From Rheum nobile (taxonomy: Eukaryota; Streptophyta; Magnoliopsida; Caryophyllales; Polygonaceae): a DNA stretch of 64,000 nucleotides. A program made the position numbers and the translations under genes. The stretch spans positions 248,001-312,000 of the forward strand of contig WOAB01000041.1 of assembly GCA_027886185.1 (NCBI GenBank), in the 5' to 3' direction. The notes below the pieces were generated by a model that ran no database searches, had not been told where the DNA came from, and saw only the letters and a list, made by a program, of their open reading frames with translations. Below are positions 32,821 to 42,704 of the stretch, piece after piece. Numbering within the stretch: the stretch's first letter is position 1; each line of letters opens with the position of its first letter.

Positions 32821-33171
32821 CATGACTCTTATTTAATTGGTATATAAGGGTACAATCTTATTATATAACATATTAGATCAAATAAAGAGGATCACTTATT
32901 TACCTTTTTTACTTCTATCAAGATATCAATCTTATTTTATTTTTTTTGGTCTATAAAATACAAAAGAATTTAAATTTGTGACTTAATGATCATGGATGTT
33001 ATACTTGTCAATTTAGATGATAAAAAATCATCGGTAAAAGAATATGATCGAGTCCATATGGCCTTTTTTTGTAGATTACAAGATTAGTATTAATCCATTT
33101 ATATATAAAAGTTGATATATTATCACAATTAATGATATCTCTTTTACACAATCAATCATCAATTATCAATA
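32821..33171. other. AT-rich spacer between MULE and Helitron 1
   Basis: No gene is supported. Confidence 0.6.
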
Positions 33172-33699
33172 TATACTATAAAGTTGTCCTTTGTGAAAAG
33201 ATTGGGAAAATAGGGTGTGCCAAGCTTTGCATCAATTGCTTATTAATTTGGTTCTTCAATTAAACAACTCTCCTCTTTGTAATTGGCTTTGCTGTTAATT
33301 GATAGCTTAATTTGACGTTACATTTGCACACATTGCAAGTAAACAACTCTCCTCCCGTTACAAAACGTTGCTCATCCAAGGCAAAGTTGACTTGCACACA
33401 TTGAAACCCCACGTTACACTAATTCAAGCTATCAATTATCGAGGATTAATTGATAGCTTAATTTGAATGTTATATTTTACAAAGCTCCTCCCGTTACAAG
33501 ACGTTGCTCATCCAAGGCAAAGTTTACTTGCAAACATTGAAAGAGGAGGTTACAGTAATTCAATCTATGAATTACCCAAGAATTCAAACTGTCGGTTACA
33601 TAAACTGGACGAAACTGCTTAAACTTCCCTATAATATGTGAATCACCCTTGCATTAGAGCCACCTTGCGAGAGTAATATCCTCCACAACAACGATTGAA

Positions 33700-34281
33700 A
33701 TGGCTTCATCTTCTTCCAAGAAAACCGCCATCGCCAGTTCCTCCAACAAATCCCTTGGATAAGTCCCGGCTAAAGCGATCGATGATTTCCTGGCATGTTC
33801 CTACGCCCCCTTTTCTGAGCTGGCTGAAGGGATGCACTGCACTGTCAAAGCTATGGTGATCCGCAGGTGGGATGCGACGACCCTGCAAAAACATTATCTC
33901 AGCACTGATTACATCTTGGCCGACCATAAGGTATTCACAAATTGCGTTTGCCCCCTTCCCCCACCCTATTAGATGGCTTTAGCGCTTACCTTAGTCGTCT
34001 TGTATGTCAGGGAGGCGCGATCCACTGCGTGGCCAGGGCGAATATCAGCCATTGTTTCATGGGCAAGTTGTTGGTAGGAGAAGTTTACGCCATTAGCCGC
34101 TTTACGATTGCTCCGCCGAAGCCGACGTATCGCCTCCGCAATGGTGATCCTTTTGTAATCCATTTAGAAGGCACCACTGTGGTCAAACATCTTGACTGCT
34201 CTTCGGAAGGATTTGTGAAATACCCGCTTCAATTGGTCCCGATACGGGATATCGCCCACAATGGGTCGAAGTTCCTCATAG
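33700..34281 (+). pseudogene. Helitron 1 RPA-like (DUF223-type) protein, exons 1-2
   Basis: Exon 1 33700-33930 (donor GTATTC) and exon 2 34011-34281 (donor GTAAGT). Exon 1 starts MASSSSKKTAIASS, then a TAA at 33760-33762 breaks the frame, and continues DDFLACSYAPFSEL, GMHCTVKAMVIRRWD, HYLSTDYILADHK. Exon 2 reads IHCVARANISHCF, VGEVYAISRFTIAPPKPTYR, DPFVIHLEGTTV and LQLVPIRDI. This is the N-terminal OB-fold region of the RPA-like proteins carried by plant Helitrons, which probably coat single-stranded transposon DNA. A diverged paralogue lies at 35,640-36,152 in Helitron 2. Confidence 0.75.
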
Positions 34282-34439
34282 GTAAGTGAAGCTTTCGTTA
34301 TTTTATGCATCACCTTTTATTGACACACCCATAGGAGTAGCTTTCCAGAGTACTAGCTGCCCTGTTCAAAACACAATTTTTCGGAAAAGGGGAAAATTCT
34401 CATTAGAACAAAGCAAAACATCTGGTTTTTTTGAACGCT

Positions 34440-35138
34440 TGAAACAAGACAATTCAGGTTACGTTGGGTTAGAGAAAACCAGACTCAGCTACGGGCCGAC
34501 CTATACAACAACATTCGTGATGCTGTTACCAAGGGTGATACAGATGCAAGCATGGTCGGTAAAAGAATAGTACTCCCAGCTACCTATACAGGAAGCCCCC
34601 GGTATATGATTCAGAATTACCAAGACGCAATGGCGCTATGCAGAGCATTCAGGAATCCTGCACTTTTCATTACTTTCACTACTTTCACTACTAACCCTAA
34701 ATGGTTTGAGTCATATGAAATGCTAGAAGAATTAGATGTCCAACACTCAAATGACAGGCCCGAAGTCATGAGCAGACTTTTTAGACGCAAGGTGTGCCAG
34801 TTGCTTAAAGATCTTAAAACACACAAGATATTTGGCCCCACACAGGCAGGTACGTGACCGCTAAAATGAAATGGCTCAAACCTCTCTTTGGGTTTATACC
34901 CGCCGTCATTGATATATTACAAAATTTCAAAGCATATGTCCCCACAAATTAACTTCCTCCTGTTTGTACATGTGCAGCCATATACACTATTGAATTCTAG
35001 AAATGCGGCCTTCCTCATGCACATATACTCTTATGGTTGAAAGACGGATGCAAGGCCAAAACAGGAGAGGACGTAGATGATTTCATTTCAGCTGAAATTC
35101 CGTGCAAAGAAACAGATCCGGAAGCGCATAAACTTGTA
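34440..35138 (+). pseudogene. Helitron 1 RepHel fragment
   Basis: Helitron_like_N sequence: KRIVLPATYTGSPRYMIQNY, DAMALCRAF and ALFITFT, with a small in-frame duplication (TFTTFTTNPKW), and RPEVMSRLFRRKV. An intron (GTACGT at about 34850 to GTGCAG near 34977) separates this from YTIEF, a TAG, KCGLPHAHILLWL (the HUH-type histidine motif) and TGEDVDDFISAEIP. The frame is cut at HKLV by the 5' end of Helitron 2. The Y2 tyrosines and the helicase are absent. Confidence 0.75.
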
Positions 35139-35639
35139 TCTATAATAAACTTGTCCTATTGAAAAAGTTTGGGAGCAATTGATTTGAAACGAAAGAACTC
35201 AATTGAATTCTAATTGAATTCTAATACGTTTCAGGGAGAGTGAAATTCATGCATTAAATTAATTGGGAGCAATTGATTTCAAACCAAAGCACTGAATTGA
35301 ATTCTAATTGAATTGTAATACGTTTCAGGCATTAACAAATTGATAATTACAAATAACTGTCTCGTTACTGTTTCAAACCAAAGCTAAGCCTGCAAAATTA
35401 AATTAATTACGAGCAATTGATTGTCCGGGCAGTTTCAGACATTAGCAAATTTTGACTACAAATTACATGGGCCGTTACAGTCCATTAGCTGTTTTAAAGC
35501 AAATGTAACAGGCCCAAATTAATTTCCCACGTTACATATCAATTCAGGCTGACATCCACCTCCCTATAAATGTGGCCAACGTTGCATTAGAGCCAGGTTT
35601 TCGAGCTCCTCCAAAAACCCACCGCAGAAGGGGCTGTTA

Positions 35640-36152
35640 AAGGTCATCGATGATTTCCTAGCAGCGTCGTACACCCCCTTTTCTGATCTGGCCCTAGGCA
35701 TGGACTGCACCGTGAAGGCAATGGTGATCCGCAAGTGGGATGCCATCACCTTGCAAAAACATTATATAAGCACCGACTATATCTTAGCCGACCATACGGT
35801 AATAAAAAGTTGCCCCTGCGGCCACCCCCACTTTTTAACATGATTTAGCATCTAACCTTATTTGTCGTCTGTCTCAGAGAGGCGCTATTCACTGCGTAGT
35901 AAGGGCCAACATCAGCCATTGCTTCACCGGGAAGCTTGTGGTAGGAGAGGTGTACGCCATTAGGCGGTTTACCATTGCGCCGCCGAAACCTGCTTATCGG
36001 CTCCGCAATGGTGACCCGTTTGTAATCCATCTAGAGGGCAACACCATTGTCAACCATATTGACTGCCCCCCGATAGGATTTGACAGATATCCGCTCCAAC
36101 TGGTCCCGGTTCAGGATATTGAGCTCAACGGTTCCAAATTCCTTATAGGGTA
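35640..36152 (+). pseudogene. Helitron 2 RPA-like protein, exons 1-2
   Basis: Exon 1 (about 35640-35800) reads DDFLAASYTPFSDLALGMDC, VKAMVIRKWD, HYISTDYILADH; its ATG region is lost compared with Helitron 1. Exon 2 (about 35881-36152) reads IHCVVRANISHCFTGKL, VGEVYAIRRFTIAPPKPAYR and LQLVPVQDIELNG and runs into TAG at about 36151. The next RPA exon lies 1.6 kb downstream, after the VPS45 capture. Confidence 0.7.
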
Positions 36153-36634
36153 GACATGCTTCAATTATACTTTGCTTCATATTATCCTTAACTACACCAA
36201 AACGTTGTACGCAAATATCAGCAGATGGTTAGGAATTATAAACAAAACAATATCACGTCCAAAACAACAGCAAACTAAGAGTGAAAATGTTGTACACTAA
36301 TTGCACATGCTCATGATTCACATCACTAAATTGAAAACTCTGCCAATATCAGCCTAGAAGTTCTTTAATGCGTATAAACTAGCACACTGAAATGCATCCT
36401 ATCGATATATCAGTTAATTTCTTCGAATCAATATTACACTAACATTCAACCACTCAATCCCCCTTTCCCCAGAACAGATTCTTTCTTTTCGGTAGCATCA
36501 TCATTCAAATCCATTTATGTGTAATCGCGATTCCGCCGACCAAATAACCAATAGCCAATGAAAATTCGCATCCGCAAATAGGCAGTCAAAATTCAAATCG
36601 AAAACAAATTAAGGGAAGAAATAAGGAAATTTAC
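36153..36634. other. non-coding stretch in Helitron 2
   Basis: This contains no supported gene. Its right part, from about 36480, is probably captured VPS45 intron sequence downstream of the exon ending at 36635. Confidence 0.4.
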
Positions 36635-36724
36635 CGTCTGGGAATCGAGGATGAGGACCTTCATTCCTGAAATGTCTTGCAGCATGCGATTGTTGTAATC
36701 GCGAGCTACTGCGACAACCACCAT
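36635..36724 (-). pseudogene. VPS45: captured first exon of a VPS45-like gene
   Basis: On the minus strand ATG 36724 opens MVVVAVARDYNNRML followed by QDISGMKVLILDSQT, then a GT donor (GTAAAT) at 36634. The block RDY.NRMLQDISGMKVLILD is the conserved start of plant VPS45, a Sec1/Munc18-family protein that controls SNARE fusion at the trans-Golgi network and endosomes. Only this exon is present: later VPS45 sequence was not found. About 450 bp upstream, with leader-like sequence, appear to have been taken along. It is antisense to the Helitron genes, and a chimeric transcript is possible. Capture of exons with flanking intron and promoter is characteristic of Helitrons. Confidence 0.8.
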
Positions 36725-37748
36725 CTTTTCCGATCGATCAAATGAGCTCCGGAAATCCAAAAAACCGCAGATCAAATTGTTTAGGGTTCCTCTTTATGCC
36801 TCTGCCCACAAAACAGGAGCTGTGATTATCCGAGATCTGTCTAGGTTGTTCGTTACCTTAGAGTTAGTTAGCGGAACGAAGAAGTAGATCATGAGACGAA
36901 AAGTAGAGTTCACCAACAAGACCTCCTCGATACAAAGAGATTCCGTTTACTAAGAGTAGTAGACATTTGCACAACTGTACCGCCTTGAGAATCTGAGCGA
37001 AAGTGCGTCGTTTCCTGCTTGATTTAGGGCTTTACTAAGCTCCATGGGCCTGTGGAAATCGGTTGAAGTGGAGCGCAGATCTGAGAGCGGACTTGAAGAT
37101 CACCAATGGCGGAAATTTTGTAGGCGGAGAGGAGGAGGAGATCATCATTCTCCGGTTCACCGATTCCCTGTAATTAACTCAACAATTCAAGGGGAAAAAA
37201 TGAATTAACATGAGCAGTAACATTCACTTTTTATTTACTGGGAAAAACCCAAATTATTGTACTTTTTTATATATGTGGCCTGCCAAATCCGGCCCTTACA
37301 AATGTTAGCTTAGCCCAACCTATAACCCATACCAATATATCATATGTAAATGTAATCGCGGGCCTAAAATAAAATATTGTGCAACGCTTAGCCAGAGTTA
37401 AACTTGAACATTCGTTTATGTCCGTTGCCGACTGTTTTACCAAGCTGACCCAGGAGAGTTCTCTAGAAGACATTCAAACTGATTTAGAGTTTTTAATTTT
37501 CATCCAAAAGAAATACGTCCATACCGCATTTCAGATTTGCACTGTGGTGCGCATACAAAAGTAAAATATTTTCAAACTGTGTCTCAATCACAAAGAGTCG
37601 TCCCGGTTCGGTTAAATTTTTGACCACTTAATTATGTTCCATTCTATACGTAGACATTGACTTATTCCATGCCTTCTGAATGTAATGTCATTAGGTTCAG
37701 TAATACAATGTTAATTACCTACCCTCTAATGTTCCTCCTTTCTGCCAG
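36725..37748. other. captured VPS45 upstream region and Helitron intron
   Basis: 36725 to about 37180 is GC-richer than its surroundings and reads on the minus strand as leader and promoter of the VPS45 fragment. 37180-37748 is intron-like. A 61-codon plus-strand frame at 37379-37563 is not recognised and is not called. Confidence 0.45.
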
Positions 37749-37836
37749 ATGTTGTAGGTTGCCCTATTAATATTGGGACCGTGAGAACCACTCCTACAGG
37801 TGCTCAACTACTGGAGTTCCACCTCATGAACGAAAG
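37749..37836 (+). pseudogene. Helitron 2 RPA-like exon 3
   Basis: The exon follows a TCTGCCAG acceptor and reads DVVGCPINIGTVRTTPTG then LLEFHLMNE, an OB-fold start (DvvG...) as in other Helitron RPA proteins, ending at a GTACAA donor. Element B is inserted 24 bp downstream. To the right of element B the sequence is already RepHel, so the remaining RPA exons are deleted. Confidence 0.6.
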
Positions 37837-37860
37837 GTACAATTTACATGCCCCTCTTCA

Positions 37861-38389
37861 TGTAACGCCTCGCTTTTTTTAGGTTATTCGGCCAAGTTTC
37901 GGGTCGAAACTTCTTTTAAGGGAGAAGTGATGTAATACCCCTCATTTTTAGTAAGGGCATTTTTATAATTTTCCAAACACTCGTACTGAAGTCGAATTAA
38001 TTTCAGAGAAGTTCAGACATTCTGTTAAATGCTTGATCTCTGTAATAATTCCTTGAGTGGAATAAAATACATTTGACGTATTTTTGGGGTTAAAATATTC
38101 GTTCGGGTACAAATATATTTCACCCGGGGTTAAAAACCATGCCTACATTTTTCCCGGACAAAAGAGGACGAAAGAGGCAGGAAATGGCCTTCGCCGCACC
38201 CGCAGCAGAGCCACCGCACCCCGTGGTGGCATCATTGTTTTTCTGCTCCGCCGGCTTCGATCGTCGCGCTGCCTGAGCTGCTTGTCCCATCCGGTCGGGG
38301 GCGAGGCGGTTTGGGGTGCTGCTTGCTTGGCCTGCTTGCTTGGCCTATAAAAGGAGAAGACCTAGAGGCTGGGAAAGGCACCCAATCTG

Positions 38390-38478
<89 letters not shown>

Positions 38479-40323
38479 CCTCTTGTTCCATTGACGCCGG
38501 AAAAGCTTCGTTCTTCGCCAGAGCTCTTGTTAGAAGTGGTGGTGCTCTCAAGGTGGTCCTTTGGAAGTCCAAGGAATCCAGAAGTCGGAGCCACCACGAG
38601 TCGAGCCCCTATCGTCTTCCCCGATGAGGTTTTCTTCCCCGTCGTGTCGTCGGAGTTCTTCATCACCGATGACCGCACCCGCCACCACACCCGCGGTAGA
38701 GCCACCGCACCCGCGGTGTGCCTGGGCACTTGTGGTTGTGGCTTGGGTTTTGTGGTCTCGATTGGGATTTTCGTTCTTTCGATTTCATTCGTTTTTCTTT
38801 AGATTCGTACTGTTTTATGTCGAATCTAACTTAGGGTTTCGTTATGGGTCATTCCGTAGGGATCTGAAATCCGAGTTCTGTCCCCGTTCCGGACCCAGAA
38901 ACTCATCATTCGATCGTTCGTCTGATCTAAGGCAAGTGGCGGTTTGCTCTTGCTTATCATTCCATATTTCTATTAATTATCAATTGTTTAATTGTTAATT
39001 AAATTGGGATGAATTACTGTTTCGTTGGGAACAGTTTTCTTAAAATGATACGATTAAAATGAATATTATAATAGGTTGTATATATTCCTAGAAACAACGC
39101 TATTATATCTGTTATTATCGTGATGGTATTGATGTGGATTTTTATGCGAACTTGAAATATAGTTAGCAGTGGATTTTTATGTGCACTTGAGATATAGTTA
39201 GCACGAGTATTCGTAGGAACGCTGCTTACCTTGAGAGGTAGCCGTTTCTTTATAACCCGGTGGATAGGATGTTCAAGCCCTAACACCGTTTCTCTAGTCA
39301 TGACTATCCCCTATCTGAATATAGGGGAGGTGCGCTTAGCCGGCGTCAAACCTTTAGGGATTTATTTCCGACTATATATCTCTATATCTTGAGGGATGAG
39401 ATGATTATGATAAAAGCTTATAACGTGAATATACGTTTTGGAATTAAATAAGATAAGTGTCGTTATGCACATAATTAATAGATAAGTGCCGTTATGCACA
39501 TAATTAATGAACCTTAGGGCGAGAAGTACAACTTGGAAACTCGTCCGAGACTTCGATTAGAGTAAGTCCACCTTCCAAATCTGAATTCGCATTGTGCGGT
39601 GAGGTTGGTCGTGGACCCAAATAGTCAAGTCAGTTTTAAAACGCTTGTGTGAATTATAATGTTCCCAAAATTGTCATACTTTTCGATAAGACTCAATTCG
39701 TTGGAGTCTTCTCTTCATATGTTTCCTTAAGACTCTATCTTTCAGAGTCTTCTCTCGATCATATTGTTTCGTATATTTTTCTGTAGAAGTATTGAGGTTT
39801 ACTATTGTCATCGGCTTTCATTCGAGAAGCGATGGGTCTAACCTAATACGACTACTTAGAACCTTTCTGTTTTACTCTTGCATAGCCTTTCATTAGACTA
39901 ACCAACCGGTTATATTCTCTTGCATGGTTGGCTGGTGTCATCCGTCTCATACGGCACATCAGATAAACGTCCGTTCTATGAAGGCTAGAAACGACGATGG
40001 AGGCAAATGGAATTCTGAAGAGTTTTTATCAAGGTTAAGATCCTTGGCGGGTGATCGTTTCGATAAAGACCCTTGTGTCATTTATTTCTAAAGACTTCCG
40101 CTGTATTAAACATGTCTTATGTTAAGACTACTCTGTATTTCTGTTGTTTTTGGATATTGGATGTAACTCCAAGACTTTGATTTAATACGAAATGTTATGA
40201 TATTTCGTATTATAAATGTTGTTTTATGTTTTGTATAAACTGGTTAAGCCTTGGGTGGCTTCAGATGTGGAATCTGAGGTCACTGGCGGTAATGCTTTCA
40301 AGGAGATATTTGGGGGTGTTACA
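37861..40323 (+). repeat. element B 5' LTR
   Basis: 2,463 bp. A second possible LTR start, TGTAATACCCC, lies at 37931, 70 bp in. A TATA box (TATAAAAG, 38346-38353) is followed by a (CT)n tract at 38392-38474, probably near the transcription start. The region around 38170-38240 has CACCCGC-type repeats. Confidence 0.95.
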
Positions 40324-40327
40324 GATT

Positions 40328-40339
40328 TGGTATCAGAGC
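40328..40339 (+). other. element B primer-binding site
   Basis: TGGTATCAGAGC, four bases after the LTR, complementary to the 3' end of plant initiator methionine tRNA. Confidence 0.9.
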
Positions 40340-40532
40340 CGATTTATTTTTTCGGGTTGGGTTTTAAAATGTTTTGCGGGAAACAAAACTTTTTTAAACC
40401 GTTTACTCATTTTGAAATGAAAAAAGAGTTTTTTTTTCAAACCGTTCTAGTCGTGCCTTCATTTTAGTCTAATATAGTAAGTTCACTTCTATATTTAGAA
40501 AGACTAAACTCTCTTCTCGTCACCCGCAGATT

Positions 40533-41336
40533 ATGGGTGCATGCTTTTCTCTTCAGAGGGACTCGGAAGAAGCCGAGGTGGCTCCGCCATCTCCAATGAG
40601 GCTTGAGTTTCCAGTTCCCCTGCGATGCTTTGAGATCGGAGAATCTAGTAGTCCACCCGAGGAGGTGAAGACCGTACTCTCTGAGTCGGTAGTGCTAGTG
40701 TCCAATAAAACCGAGGTTCCTGTGGTAGAGCCCGAAGAGGAGCCAAGGGAGGACACTGAGGATGAGGGTTATCCATCAGAGTACGCAAGAGGGTACTACG
40801 ACGATGACTTTATGATCGAGTCGATTCCCGAGGAGGATCCAGAGGAAGAGGACCCCGAAAAGGACCTCGAGGATCAGGGCCACGAGTCCGATGGCTTAGA
40901 GCGCTTATTGGTGGGCAGCGAGGACCCGGGGATGGAGTTTATCTATCCAAGTCCGGAGTTGCTGCCTGAGCAAGAGTACTCGCCATTGACTCCAGCCGAT
41001 TGGGAGACACTCTATGCTAAGTTTGGCATCAGAAGAAGGAGTAATCCACAAAATGCATCTGAAGACTCACAACCTATTCCTGCTCAGAGGAGGCTGAGGT
41101 TGAGCCCTGACTCGCGAGAGGCACTTCGCCTGAGTCAGATGATTTCCCCTGAAGAGCGCCGTCAGATAATTGAGGCGGTTGAGCATGCTCGAAGAAGGGC
41201 AAGGCCAAGGAATGAGCCATGTGCTCCAGGACCGAGGAGGGTGAGAAGTCCGTCACCAGATTTCGATGGTAAACCCCGTTCAAAGAAGCCATGTATGAGG
41301 AGCTGTGATTACAGGAAACGTTTCAGGGCGCCATGA
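40533..41336 (+). CDS. element B acidic pre-gag ORF
   Basis: A 267-residue frame lies between the primer site and gag. It starts MGACFSLQ, fitting an N-myristoylation signal (Gly2, Ser6) with a nearby Cys that could be palmitoylated. It is rich in Glu, Asp and Pro (ESIPEEDPEEEDPEKDLED) and ends in Arg/Ser/Pro-rich sequence. Element A has a longer homologue (57793-58797) with a helical segment missing here. Standard chromoviruses begin with gag, so this is an accessory ORF of unknown function. No retroviral domain is recognisable. Confidence 0.75.
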   Translation: MGACFSLQRDSEEAEVAPPSPMRLEFPVPLRCFEIGESSSPPEEVKTVLSESVVLVSNKTEVPVVEPEEEPREDTEDEGYPSEYARGYYDDDFMIESIPEEDPEEEDPEKDLEDQGHESDGLERLLVGSEDPGMEFIYPSPELLPEQEYSPLTPADWETLYAKFGIRRRSNPQNASEDSQPIPAQRRLRLSPDSREALRLSQMISPEERRQIIEAVEHARRRARPRNEPCAPGPRRVRSPSPDFDGKPRSKKPCMRSCDYRKRFRAP

Positions 41337-41581
41337 TTAGGCCAGTGCTGATTAACAGTTTCTTTTCTTGTATTTCAGTGTTCGTTTTGTTAAGAACCTA
41401 AGTCTCCGAGCAATTTTGTCTTGACGCTCGGGAGATCCCTTTTGTAGAACTTATTAGCTCAGTTTGAGCTTATCAATGAAAATTACCAAGTTTGATCTAT
41501 TCTAAGTGATTTTATTACATTGAGTACATTGGAATGATATTAATGTTATAAAATACTTGGAATTTGATCGGTAAACAGATG

Positions 41582-42671
41582 GTGAACACAAGGAACACCA
41601 TTCGTGCTGGTGCTGGGCCAAGCAATGACCCCAGACCAAATGTGAGGAACACTGCGAACCTTGTGGATGAGCACGAGACTGCTTCTAATAACAATCCAGG
41701 GGGCAATGACCAAGCTCCAGTCAACGCTCCAATGGTATTTGATGCAGTAGCAATAGAGGCTATTCGGGGAATTGTGATGTAAGCATTCACAGACATTATG
41801 CGACCAAACGCGCCTCAGGCACAAGCTGTGCCAATTCCCCCAACAGTTCCTAGATTTGAGGAGCCTAATATCCATGTACCCCAAGAGGAAGCGGTCGGGA
41901 ATAGAGGCGACTATGGCCGAGCACTGAAGGCCATAAGCTCTATGAGGCTTGGTAGCTATGACGGGAAATGAGAGCCAGTTAGGGTGGCATATTGGTTCTC
42001 ATACATGGAAAGATTATTCAGAAACGTTGAGTGCACTGAAGCTGAAAAGGTGTACATTGCTTCCCTTCAGCTGAAGCAAGTAACCAGTGAATGGTGGAAA
42101 GGTACAAGTCTTGCTGATCACCCTGGTTTGAACTGGGGGATGTTCAAGGCCAAGATGACAGATCATTTCTTCTCCCGAGCTATGAGGGAAGAGAAGCATA
42201 AGGAATTCCTCTATCCGAAGACGGATGGATTAAAAGTGACCGAGCTTGCGACCAAGTTCAATCATCTATTGCAGTATGCTGGGCCGGAGGTGTCCAACGA
42301 AGAGCAAAAGATCTGGCATTTCCACGAGTGGATGAACCCAGATATTAAGCCACTAATGGTATGTCGCGGATGCTCTACTTTGGAGCAGTACGTGGACGCT
42401 GCCTATAAGTTGGAAGTGACTATAGAGGAGTCAACAAAGAAGCGTAATCGCCAGAGGCAAGTGCAGAGCCATTCTCAGGCGAGTGGATTCAAACGTCCCG
42501 CGCCACTGTCTAATTTTTCCAAGTCTGGCAAAGCAAAAATGGATATGACTCAAGGAGGGTCTATACAGCAATCGGGTCAAGGCAAGAATCCGATCCAGTG
42601 TTACAATTGTGGTATACCCGGGCACAAGAGTAATGTGTATCCGAAGGAGAAGAAGACGTGTTATGGCTGTG
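41582..42671 (+). pseudogene. element B gag, broken
   Basis: Starts VNTRNTIRAGAGPSNDPR. The capsid-like region contains WFSYMERLFRNVEC, EWWKGTSLADHPGLNWGMF and FNHLLQYAGPEV, followed by a zinc knuckle CYNCGIPGHKSNVYP (the second Cys of the usual GHKSNeCP is Tyr) and CYGCGRLG. In-frame stops: TAA near 41780 (private to B) and TGA 41969-41971 (shared with element A at the same codon). The frame ends at a rearrangement at 42672. Confidence 0.85.
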
Positions 42672-42704
42672 GAAGACTTGGCATCTTACACCATAGAGAT
42701 AGTG
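42672..42704. other. 33-bp inverted RNase H segment at deletion junction
   Basis: This segment, GAAGACTTGGCATCTTACAC and on to ATAGAGATAGTG, matches at 31 of 33 bases the plus strand of element A at 54499-54531, where the RNase H gene runs on the minus strand. In element B, whose genes run on the plus strand, it is therefore inverted. Left of it is gag, right of it RNase H in normal orientation. Confidence 0.85.

Larger units (their letters stand above)
33172..35138 (+). mobile_element. Helitron 1, truncated
   Basis: The 5' end is placed at 33172, where TATACTATAAAGTTGTCCTT aligns with the 5' end of Helitron 2 at 35139 (TCTATAATAAACTTGTCCTA); both continue into GAAAA and TTGGGA. The canonical 5' TC reads TA here; TC at 33166-33167 is an alternative. 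It carries RPA-like exons and the start of a RepHel gene, and stops abruptly at 35138 where Helitron 2 begins. No 3' terminus of its own was found. A 57-bp segment (CCTCCCGTTACAA ... ACATTGAA) is directly repeated at about 33351 and 33487 in its leader. Confidence 0.65.

Noticed and set aside
38311..38802. Long frames with Ser-Leu or Glu-Arg runs in the LTRs of element B, and similar at 44785-45243
   Set aside because: They are translations of the (CT)n tract and GC-rich LTR sequence; they fall inside LTRs and have no domain.
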